From Dyadobacter jiangsuensis (GTDB taxonomy: Bacteria > Bacteroidota > Bacteroidia > Cytophagales > Spirosomataceae), in the NCBI RefSeq assembly GCF_003014695.1, contig NZ_PYAS01000008.1, positions 124,001 through 188,000 on the forward strand: a DNA stretch of 64,000 bases, written 5' to 3'. Each line of letters begins with the position of its first letter. The stretch's first letter is position 1. The notes beneath the pieces were generated by a model, which searched no databases, had not been told where the DNA came from, and saw only the letters and a program-made list of their open reading frames with translations. This document shows positions 57,587 to 64,000 of this stretch, piece by piece. A program made the position numbers and the translations under genes.

Positions 57587-60442
57587 TCAATGTTTCATTG
57601 CGGTTCCGGTCGCATGGTCACCGTGTTGGTGGGGGTTTTCGACTTTGCCCACCTTTTGATAGTCTTTCAGGACCTTTTTAGATTCCTCACTACCAATCGC
57701 TTCCACACGCTGGATCATGTAAGGCAGCATCTTCGGAAACTTGGATTTTTCGGCCAGCTGCAATGCGCGCTTCGCGTCAATCGGCGCCAGAGGTTCGGCG
57801 GCATACCATTCCATGAGCGGCAGGTTATGATCGTCCTTGTCGTCGGCTTTCTGCACCAATGCATCCAGCACATCCCAGCGTTGGGAAGGATCGAGGCGAA
57901 GCATTCCCGAGGTCAGATATAGCCTTACCAGTTTGGAATTATCTTTCTGTGCCATTTCCGCAAATTTTTTCAGTGTTTCCGGCGATACCGATTTCCCTTC
58001 GGTGAGAAGCTGTACCGACCAGCTGCGAATGTATTCGCTGTCATTTGAAAGCAAATCCGCAAGCTCCTTCTCAGTGAGCCCTTTCGTCACGTGGAGCGTC
58101 CATAGCGCACGGAGCTTCCGGGTCTCGTCCGGATTCTTCGCAAGTATCTCTTTCAATGCCTTGTGTACCTTTTTGTTGGGACCTCGTTCCTGCAAAATGG
58201 TGCGCGCCTGGCGGACGTACCATTCATTCGGATTCAGCTGGTAGTTGACCAGCTCCATATCTGATGCCTTCGACAAATCCACCTGCACCCATTTGTCGTT
58301 GTCATGGGTTATTTTGAAAATGCGGCCCATGGTTTTGTTGTGCACGTCCGGATTCGGGCTGTGGCACTGGTTTTTGTCGTACCAGTCGATCGCCCATACC
58401 GACCCGCTCGCATCATATTTGAAGTTCAGCCATTGTGACCAGGAGTCGTTCATTGCCATGAAGTCGTTCTTGTGGGTTGCTTCATAACCAGATCCCGAGC
58501 GGGTAAGATGATCCATATTGAGACGCGCGCCGTTGATATTGTTCATAAAAATATCGTTACGGTACTCCTTGGGCCAGCTGTTGCCGAGGTAAATCATCGC
58601 CCCCGCATGCGCGTGCCCGCCACCCGCGGATGCCGAGCGAAAGTTGCCAGCGTGCGGCCCACGCTCACCTACCCAATGCACGTGATCGGCGATAGTTTTA
58701 ATGTCGTCGTAAGTATAAGGATTGAAATGCTTCCCTGCCTGCCGCTGGTAACGCGCACCCTGGATCACGTGGTACATGTGCGGGATCACACACACGGTGA
58801 TGAACGGATGCCCGTAGTCATTGAAATCGATGCCCCACGGATTGCTCGATCCCTCTGCAAAAACCTCGAATTTATGGGTAGTCGGGTGGTAGCGCCACAC
58901 GCCGGCATTGATTTTGGTCCGTTCCGAATCCGGTGCGCCGGGCTTGCCCACATTGGAATGCGTAAATACCCCGTGCGTGCCGTAAAGCCAGCCGTCGGGC
59001 CCCCAGCGTAGGTTGTTGAGAACTTCGTGGGTATCTTCCAGGCCCCAGCCATCGAGTAGTATCTGAGGCGGCCCGGCGGGTTTGTCATTTTTAAAATCGG
59101 CGGGAATAAACAGCAGATTAGGCGCCGAACCCAGCCACACTCCACCCATGCCCACTTCGATACCGCTGATGAGGTTCAGGTTTTCGGCAAATACCTTGCG
59201 TTTGTCGAGGGTGCCGTCGCCGTTGGTGTCTTCAAAAATCAGGATCTTGTCCCTGCCTTGTCCTTCCTGGGCGCGTACCGGGTAGGTATGTCCTTCTACC
59301 ACCCAAAGCCTGCCGCGGTAATCTACCGTGAAGCTGATGGGCCTGATAATATCCGGCTCCGCAGCGGCAAGCGTAATCTTGAAGCCCGGCGGAGGGGTCA
59401 TGGCCTTAGCTGCATCCTTGCCGGACAAGCCCGCGTTCAAAACGGGATCCAATGGCGGAAGAATGATAATATCCTTCTGTTTCAACTCATTGGGAAAGTC
59501 AGGACGGCTGGGGTAAAAGCGGAAATCATCGAAATTGATGTGCGCCCATTTGTCGTTAGGAATGTAGGGGATCTGCGAAATGCCCGTTTCGTTATCGACG
59601 ATACGGATAAAAATCTCCTTGTTCAGGTACGGCTGCAAATCCACCACGGCCGGCTGCAATGTTGCCCTGCCCTGGCCGGTAATGTGGTACACAACCTTGT
59701 TATCGGCGGCTGTCACAATTTCCACGCGCGTATCCTGCAACGCCCCGCCCGACACCCTGAATGCCGCAAACGGCTGCGTTACCTGAAATGGCACTGAGGT
59801 GAGCGTACCCGTTTGCTTGTAATTGAGCGTCCCCCCGCTGCTGAGGAAATACTTCCCTTCGTAGCCGATATTCATGTCCTTTTCGTGCACGGGAGAAGGA
59901 TCGGAACTGAAAAGCGCATTGGTAAATGCATCGCCCGTTGCCGTCCAGTTTTTCAGGTCACCTGTTTCAAAACCCAGATTCAGCGGCTGCCCGTCCTTCA
60001 AAGGAAGCTGCCCAGCCACCGTTTCGTTGGAGATAACCCCTTCCACTACCTCAAAACTGCCGACCATACCCGCGGCGCGGTGCCCGGGCACAGAACAGAA
60101 ATAGGTATCGCTCTGCTCGGCTTTGAAGGTAATGCTGGTGCTGGTACCCTTTTCAATGATCACTTTGCTTTTGATACCCAGCTTTTCGAGCGCGATGTCG
60201 TGTGTCATGAGCTCGCCATTTGTAATGGTGATCCTCACGCGGTCGCCTTTGTTGGCTTTCAACGTGGGGTTGCGGGAACCATCTTTGGCAAAAAAGCCGA
60301 GCATGGTAGCTTCCAGTGCATAGTCCCGATCAAACTTCTCAGTGGGTTGTGTGGTAGTCGTTTTTTGCGCGAGGGAGTCCTGCGCGGGTACAGTCACCAT
60401 GGCTAATGCCAGCGGGACGAGCATGTGTGTCAACCTGATCAT
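57587..60442 (-). CDS. Cupredoxin-fused PVC-type membrane-bound dehydrogenase-like protein
   Basis: The 951-residue exported protein starts with a signal peptide (RLTHMLVPLALAMVTVPAQ). A blue-copper domain (about 38-136) has His81 in GELMTHDIALE and Cys116, His121, Met126 in YFCSVPGHRAAGM, the full type 1 ligand set. A beta-sandwich domain (about 145-325) has LPLKDGQPLNLGFETGDLKNW and WAHINFDDFRFYPSRP. The PVC propeller follows with PPGFKITLAAAEPDIIRPIS, GRLWVVEGHTYPVRAQEGQG and GPHAGNFRSASAGGGHAHAG. HEAT-like repeats end the protein. Unlike the protein at 47629 there is no CxxCH, so the copper domain may replace the cytochrome as electron acceptor. The gene is monocistronic. Confidence 0.88.
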   Translation of the reverse strand: MIRLTHMLVPLALAMVTVPAQDSLAQKTTTTQPTEKFDRDYALEATMLGFFAKDGSRNPTLKANKGDRVRITITNGELMTHDIALEKLGIKSKVIIEKGTSTSITFKAEQSDTYFCSVPGHRAAGMVGSFEVVEGVISNETVAGQLPLKDGQPLNLGFETGDLKNWTATGDAFTNALFSSDPSPVHEKDMNIGYEGKYFLSSGGTLNYKQTGTLTSVPFQVTQPFAAFRVSGGALQDTRVEIVTAADNKVVYHITGQGRATLQPAVVDLQPYLNKEIFIRIVDNETGISQIPYIPNDKWAHINFDDFRFYPSRPDFPNELKQKDIIILPPLDPVLNAGLSGKDAAKAMTPPPGFKITLAAAEPDIIRPISFTVDYRGRLWVVEGHTYPVRAQEGQGRDKILIFEDTNGDGTLDKRKVFAENLNLISGIEVGMGGVWLGSAPNLLFIPADFKNDKPAGPPQILLDGWGLEDTHEVLNNLRWGPDGWLYGTHGVFTHSNVGKPGAPDSERTKINAGVWRYHPTTHKFEVFAEGSSNPWGIDFNDYGHPFITVCVIPHMYHVIQGARYQRQAGKHFNPYTYDDIKTIADHVHWVGERGPHAGNFRSASAGGGHAHAGAMIYLGNSWPKEYRNDIFMNNINGARLNMDHLTRSGSGYEATHKNDFMAMNDSWSQWLNFKYDASGSVWAIDWYDKNQCHSPNPDVHNKTMGRIFKITHDNDKWVQVDLSKASDMELVNYQLNPNEWYVRQARTILQERGPNKKVHKALKEILAKNPDETRKLRALWTLHVTKGLTEKELADLLSNDSEYIRSWSVQLLTEGKSVSPETLKKFAEMAQKDNSKLVRLYLTSGMLRLDPSQRWDVLDALVQKADDKDDHNLPLMEWYAAEPLAPIDAKRALQLAEKSKFPKMLPYMIQRVEAIGSEESKKVLKDYQKVGKVENPHQHGDHATGTAMKH

Positions 60443-60576
60443 ATTGAACTGTTTAGGAATTTCTGTTTTAAAAGTTGAGGAATAAAGGAGGGCGGCACTA
60501 TGTTTATACTTATTTGAAAAAATTCATTTTTGCTTTTGAAAAAATTCATACATTTGAGTACTCAATCTCCTTTGTT

Positions 60577-61008
60577 ATGAAAACCGTTGCTCAGCCCGGG
60601 TCAAATTTGAAATCTAAATTCAATCACATTGACATGAACAGCAATTTTTCAATTGTGCTCTCCGCTCGAAAAGGCCTGCACACGAAAGTTTTCTATGATT
60701 TCGCGGAGGCTATCAAAATGCCCGAACGGAGATTGGCAGCCATCATGAACGTCTCTGCCCGCACTATCAGCAACTACAAGGAGGCTCAAAAGCCGTTGGA
60801 ACCGCTTTACGGCGAGCATCTTTTGAAACTAATCGCACTTTTTGAAAAAGGGGAGGAATTCTTCGGGACGATCGACGAGTTCAACTATTGGCTGCAAAAG
60901 CCCTTCTGGAATTCGACGGAAAAGCCTGCTGACTGGCTGACGACCGGCGGCGGTGTGGATTTCCTAAGCGAGGAGCTCGATAAAATGGCAGAAGGTTATC
61001 CGGCGTAA
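60577..61008 (+). CDS. Xre/MbcA/ParS-type antitoxin of a RES toxin
   Basis: The start at 60577 (MKTVAQPGSNLKSK) is chosen; in-frame codons further upstream lie in an AT-rich promoter region. About 143 residues. The N-terminal Xre-like part has GLHTKVFYDFAEAIKMPERR and LAAIMNVSARTISNYKEAQ. The C-terminal toxin-binding DUF2384 part has LEPLYGEHLLKLIALFEKGE and IDEFNYWLQKPFWNSTEKPA. It is three bases from the RES gene. The antitoxin is expected to bind and silence the toxin and repress the shared promoter. Confidence 0.93.
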   Translation: MKTVAQPGSNLKSKFNHIDMNSNFSIVLSARKGLHTKVFYDFAEAIKMPERRLAAIMNVSARTISNYKEAQKPLEPLYGEHLLKLIALFEKGEEFFGTIDEFNYWLQKPFWNSTEKPADWLTTGGGVDFLSEELDKMAEGYPA

Positions 61009-61011
61009 AAG

Positions 61012-61494
61012 ATGCTAGTATTCCGGATCGTCCACAAACTATATGCCCATTCTTTGTTCGCTTCCGGTATGCGGGGGAGATGGAACAGCCCAGGCAACAA
61101 AGTAATTTACGCGTCGGAGACGGTCACACTCGCATTGCTCGAAAATATGGTAAGAAGGCAGGGCGTCGGGTTCAACAGCGATTTCAAGATTATGTTTATT
61201 GAAATACCCGATGATGCCGTGACCGAATCGATCACCGAAAGCGACCTGGAAGCCGGTTGGCATGACCCGAACGATTACTCGCAATGCCAGCCGTTAGGGG
61301 ACCGTTGGTTCGGCACGGGTAAGGCGCTTGTGCTGAAAGTACCTTCGGCAGTGATGCCTCTTTCAGCCAATTTTGTCATCAACACCCTCCATCCCGACTA
61401 TTCAAGCGTGACGCTTGTGGATGTTACGGACCTCGTTCCCGATCCGCGGATTGACGACATTTTAAAGAAATATGGTTTTAAAGCGGGCAGTTAA
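61012..61494 (+). CDS. RES-domain toxin
   Basis: The 160-residue protein contains the RES domain. FRIVHKLYAHSLFASGMRGRW and NSPGNKVIYASETVTLALLE hold the conserved arginine, tyrosine and glutamate, and SAVMPLSANFVINTLHPDY and on ends the domain. Characterised RES toxins degrade NAD+ and stop growth. It follows its antitoxin by three bases and its last four bases overlap the convergent DUF1801 gene. Confidence 0.93.
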   Translation: MLVFRIVHKLYAHSLFASGMRGRWNSPGNKVIYASETVTLALLENMVRRQGVGFNSDFKIMFIEIPDDAVTESITESDLEAGWHDPNDYSQCQPLGDRWFGTGKALVLKVPSAVMPLSANFVINTLHPDYSSVTLVDVTDLVPDPRIDDILKKYGFKAGS

Positions 61495-61871
61495 TCCGCT
61501 ACATGCTTGCCCGCAGCCTCCTGATTTTCGACAATCCTCAATTCCGTAATCTTCCTAATCAGATCCAGCGGCATGGGTTTGTTCAACGGGAAATGCACCG
61601 AGCCTTTTGTTCCCTTGTATCCTGAAAGTTCCGTTGCAAGCACCTCGGCAATTCTTCCTGTAACCGGGTAAAGCGCAATATGCTTTTTCCATCCGGCAAA
61701 ATAAATGAGATATGTACCGTTTAAATTGAATGTGGGCATATTGTAGGAAATCGTCTCCACAGCCTCAGGTGCAGCGCTCCTGATTACGCCCCGAATTTCT
61801 TGCAATGCCTTCCGCACCTCATCCGGAAAGGTAGCGATGTATTCATCTATCGAGTGGGATTTTGCGGCCAT
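61491..61871 (-). CDS. DUF1801-domain protein (YdhG-like)
   Basis: The 126-residue cytoplasmic protein has SIDEYIATFPDEVRKALQEI at the start, APEAVETISYNMPTFNLNGT in the middle and GTKGSVHFPLNKPMPLDLI later, the standard order of DUF1801. Structures show an alpha/beta fold; a role in iron handling has been proposed for some relatives, but function here is unknown. It is convergent with the RES toxin and divergent from the sulfatase gene, 52 bases away. Confidence 0.88.
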   Translation of the reverse strand: MAAKSHSIDEYIATFPDEVRKALQEIRGVIRSAAPEAVETISYNMPTFNLNGTYLIYFAGWKKHIALYPVTGRIAEVLATELSGYKGTKGSVHFPLNKPMPLDLIRKITELRIVENQEAAGKHVAD

Positions 61872-61923
61872 GTTCCTTAGTATAAATGAGTCGAGAAGTT
61901 AGCAAAAATTTCTACTTTCGGAA

Positions 61924-63639
61924 ATGACTAAAACCAAACTATCCTTGATCTCGCTCGCGTTGATAGCGGGCCTGGGCCTTGTTGCCCTCAAAAGCCGGAA
62001 TGCTCCGGCAAAACCAAATGCTGCCAAACGGCCTAACATCATCGTGATACTTGCCGATGATATGGGTTATTCGGATATGGGCTCCTACGGCGGCGAAGTG
62101 CATACGCCTAACCTCGACTACCTCGCTCAAAACGGCCTGCGTTACCGGCAGTTTTACAATACCTCGCGCTGTTGCCCTACGCGCGCATCCCTGCTTACGG
62201 GCCTCTACAACCAGCAGGCCGGAATCGGAAAAATGACCGAGGCTGAAAACCAGCCGGGCTACCAGGGACATATTACCGAAAATACCGTAACGCTCGCAGA
62301 GGTTCTCAAAACCGCGGGATACCAGACGGGAATGACCGGCAAATGGCACGTTTCCAACACTTTTACCCAAAAAACACCGCAGGAGCAGCTCGCCTGGCTG
62401 AATCACCAGAAGGAAGCAGGCCCTTTTTCTCCCATTGAGCAATACCCCACCAGCCGTGGTTTCGATAAGTATTTCGGGACCATCTGGGGTGTCATCGATT
62501 TTTTCGATCCTTTCAGCCTGGTGAATGGCCAGGAGCCGGTCAAAAGCGTTCCCAAAGACTATTACCATACCGACGCCATCAACGATACGACGGTCGCGTA
62601 TATCCGCGAATTTGCAATATCCGACAAGCCATTTTTCCTCTATGTAGCGCAGAATGCGCCTCATTGGCCCTTGCAGGCAAAACCGGAAGACATCGAAAAA
62701 TACAAGGATACTTACAAAGGTGGCTGGGAAGCCGTGCGCAAGGCGCGTTATGAAAGAATGGTGAAAATGGGTCTGGTTGACCCGAAAGTTACGCCGTTAC
62801 CGGAAACACCGGCTGGCGCTATGAAGTGGGAAGAAAATCCTGATCGCGAATGGGATGCCAGGGCCATGGCCGTCCACGCTGCGATGATCGACCGCATGGA
62901 TCAGGGAATCGGCCGCATTATCCAGGCATTGAAACAGACCGGCGAATTGGATAATACATTGATCCTCTTCCTGACCGACAATGGCGCCAGCCCTGAAAAC
63001 TGTGCCAAATATGGCCCGGGTTTCGACCGCCCGAGCGAAACGCGCGACGGCCGCAAGATCGTCTACGCTACCGAAAAACAGGTAATGCCCGGGCCTCAGA
63101 CCAGCTACGCATCGATCGGTGCGCGCTGGGCGAGTGTAGCCAACACCCCTTACCGCTATGCGAAGGCCGAGTCGTTCGAGGGTGGCATTAATACGCCGGT
63201 GATCGCCTTCTGGCCTAGTGGTATTACGGCCAAAAAAGGAAGTTACAGCGACCATACCGGCCATGTGATGGACCTGATGGCTACATTCTGTGAACTTTCC
63301 GGCGCGAAATATCCCACACAGTTCAAAAACAACGACATCAAGCCCACTACCGGCGCAAGTCTGGTCAGTTCATTTTCCAGCAAGGCTTCCAAAGGCCATT
63401 CAGAGCTGTTCAACGAGCATTTTGGTGCCCGCTATGCACGGGAGGGAAATTGGAAACTCGTGTCGCCTGCCGCCGATCCCACCTGGCAGCTTTACGACCT
63501 TTCCACCGATCATTCGGAAACCAGAAACCTGGCGGCTGCCCATCCCGAAAAGGTAAAACACCTGGCAGGCCTTTGGCACCAATGGGCCAATACCCACCAG
63601 GTATTTCCAAAACCGGGCAAACAGGCCCCTTCAAAATAG
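61924..63639 (+). CDS. Arylsulfatase-type sulfatase (S1 family)
   Basis: The 571-residue exported enzyme has an N-terminal hydrophobic segment (LSLISLALIAGLGLVAL). PNIIVILADDMGYSDMGSYG carries the metal aspartates (Asp45, Asp46). The formylglycine motif is CCPTRASLLTG, with Cys83 as the residue to be converted in C-x-P-x-R. Further blocks are GMTGKWHVSN, PFFLYVAQNAPHWPL, LILFLTDNGASPENC and EGGINTPVIAFWPSG. It hydrolyses a sulfate ester; arylsulfatase A-like members may act on carbohydrates. An anaerobic or aerobic maturation enzyme is needed and is not in the window. Confidence 0.94.
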   Translation: MTKTKLSLISLALIAGLGLVALKSRNAPAKPNAAKRPNIIVILADDMGYSDMGSYGGEVHTPNLDYLAQNGLRYRQFYNTSRCCPTRASLLTGLYNQQAGIGKMTEAENQPGYQGHITENTVTLAEVLKTAGYQTGMTGKWHVSNTFTQKTPQEQLAWLNHQKEAGPFSPIEQYPTSRGFDKYFGTIWGVIDFFDPFSLVNGQEPVKSVPKDYYHTDAINDTTVAYIREFAISDKPFFLYVAQNAPHWPLQAKPEDIEKYKDTYKGGWEAVRKARYERMVKMGLVDPKVTPLPETPAGAMKWEENPDREWDARAMAVHAAMIDRMDQGIGRIIQALKQTGELDNTLILFLTDNGASPENCAKYGPGFDRPSETRDGRKIVYATEKQVMPGPQTSYASIGARWASVANTPYRYAKAESFEGGINTPVIAFWPSGITAKKGSYSDHTGHVMDLMATFCELSGAKYPTQFKNNDIKPTTGASLVSSFSSKASKGHSELFNEHFGARYAREGNWKLVSPAADPTWQLYDLSTDHSETRNLAAAHPEKVKHLAGLWHQWANTHQVFPKPGKQAPSK

Positions 63640-63646
63640 CAATCTA

Positions 63647-64000
63647 CTAACGTCCCGAACTGCCGCCTGCATTGGTCACCATGGAACTCGTGGTGAAACT
63701 GGTGCCGGCGGTACCGGCCGTGTAAGTACCTGATGTGTATAGTCCGAAAAAGTCGGTCGTACCTGCTGTCGTACCGCCCGTGTACACCTGATAGGTTGTT
63801 CCCTGTTTCAATTTCGGGCTTGAAAACAGCATTGTGTTGTAGGCCCTCGGGATGGTGAATGTCATCGCTTCCCCATCCGAAGAGCGAATGTGCATCAACT
63901 GGTTTGCAGAGCCGGAACCCAGAATTACCGAAGGCTGGGTACTGACATTTGCTGTCGGTGAGCTGGTTGCTCCACCGGTACCGATGAGTATGCCCCCGGT
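63647..64000 (-). CDS. Carbohydrate-binding-domain (DUF4353-type) protein, C-terminal part
   Basis: The minus-strand frame is open to the window end, so the gene starts beyond 64000. The visible 117 residues are rich in Gly, Thr and Ser, with GGILIGTGGATSSPTANVST, then LMHIRSSDGEAMTFTIPRAY, MLFSSPKLKQGTTYQVYTGG and a flexible GTAGTSFTTSSMVTNAGG tail. The SSPKL-TTYQVYTGG block is typical of the end of the Cthe_2159-like carbohydrate-binding domain, a beta-helix that binds acidic glycans. It is convergent with the sulfatase gene, eight bases apart. Confidence 0.65.
   Translation of the reverse strand, partial: TGGILIGTGGATSSPTANVSTQPSVILGSGSANQLMHIRSSDGEAMTFTIPRAYNTMLFSSPKLKQGTTYQVYTGGTTAGTTDFFGLYTSGTYTAGTAGTSFTTSSMVTNAGGSSGR

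Overview
The window looks like chromosome of an aerobic, mid-GC Bacteroidota bacterium of the Cytophagales type; a Dyadobacter-like relative is my guess from gene content, not something the sequence proves. Support comes from two SusC/SusD pairs, FecI/FecR-type transenvelope regulation, LytS/LytTR regulation, PVC-type oxidoreductases, TAnnTTTG promoter elements and the lack of Shine-Dalgarno sequences at chosen starts. I saw no rRNA, tRNA, CRISPR array, complete insertion sequence or prophage.

Region 1 (1-3.2 kb) holds the end of a phosphocholine-specific phospholipase C, a DoxX-like membrane protein, a sigma/anti-sigma pair in which both proteins are cut short, and a DinB/DUF1572 protein.

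Region 2 (3.2-23.9 kb) is a cobalamin block. One minus-strand operon (btuF-like, PduO-type adenosyltransferase, cobU, cobT, cobS, cobC) lies behind a cobalamin riboswitch. A second minus-strand operon (cbiA, cobN, chlID, cobQ, threonine-phosphate decarboxylase, cbiB) carries late cobalt insertion, amidation and aminopropanol attachment. A third, plus-strand unit (NiCoT-like permease, BtuB-like receptor) has its own riboswitch. A further cobalamin riboswitch points towards cbiA but is separated from it by an oppositely oriented RelE-type toxin-antitoxin pair. No corrin-ring methyltransferases and no BtuCD are present in the window. An Rpn-type nuclease gene with an in-frame amber codon sits between the two cob operons.

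Region 3 (23.9-37.2 kb) has a small GNAT-like pair, a SusCD pair without its own regulator, an NTF2-like protein, a CHRD lipoprotein, a LytS kinase and LytTR regulator separated by two NlpE-like secreted proteins with internal tandem repeats, a UPF0175/PIN toxin-antitoxin remnant and an SGNH hydrolase with TPRs.

Region 4 (37.2-52.4 kb) is the most intriguing stretch. A complete FecI-FecR-SusC(STN)-SusD relay lies directly downstream of a tight four-gene operon: GH95 fucosidase, PVC-type haem protein, PQQ dehydrogenase with an inserted cytochrome c domain, and a Tat-signal-bearing enolase-superfamily dehydratase. All four look exported. Together they suggest a periplasmic oxidative route for a sugar released from a glycan.

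Region 5 (52.5-64 kb) contains a DUF6169 pair, an ECF42-type sigma factor with two DGPF/YCII genes that share a near-identical promoter, a DUF748 protein, a small iron-permease-like protein, a possible short RNA, a cupredoxin-PVC dehydrogenase fusion, a RES/Xre toxin-antitoxin pair, a DUF1801 protein, an arylsulfatase and the end of a carbohydrate-binding-domain protein.
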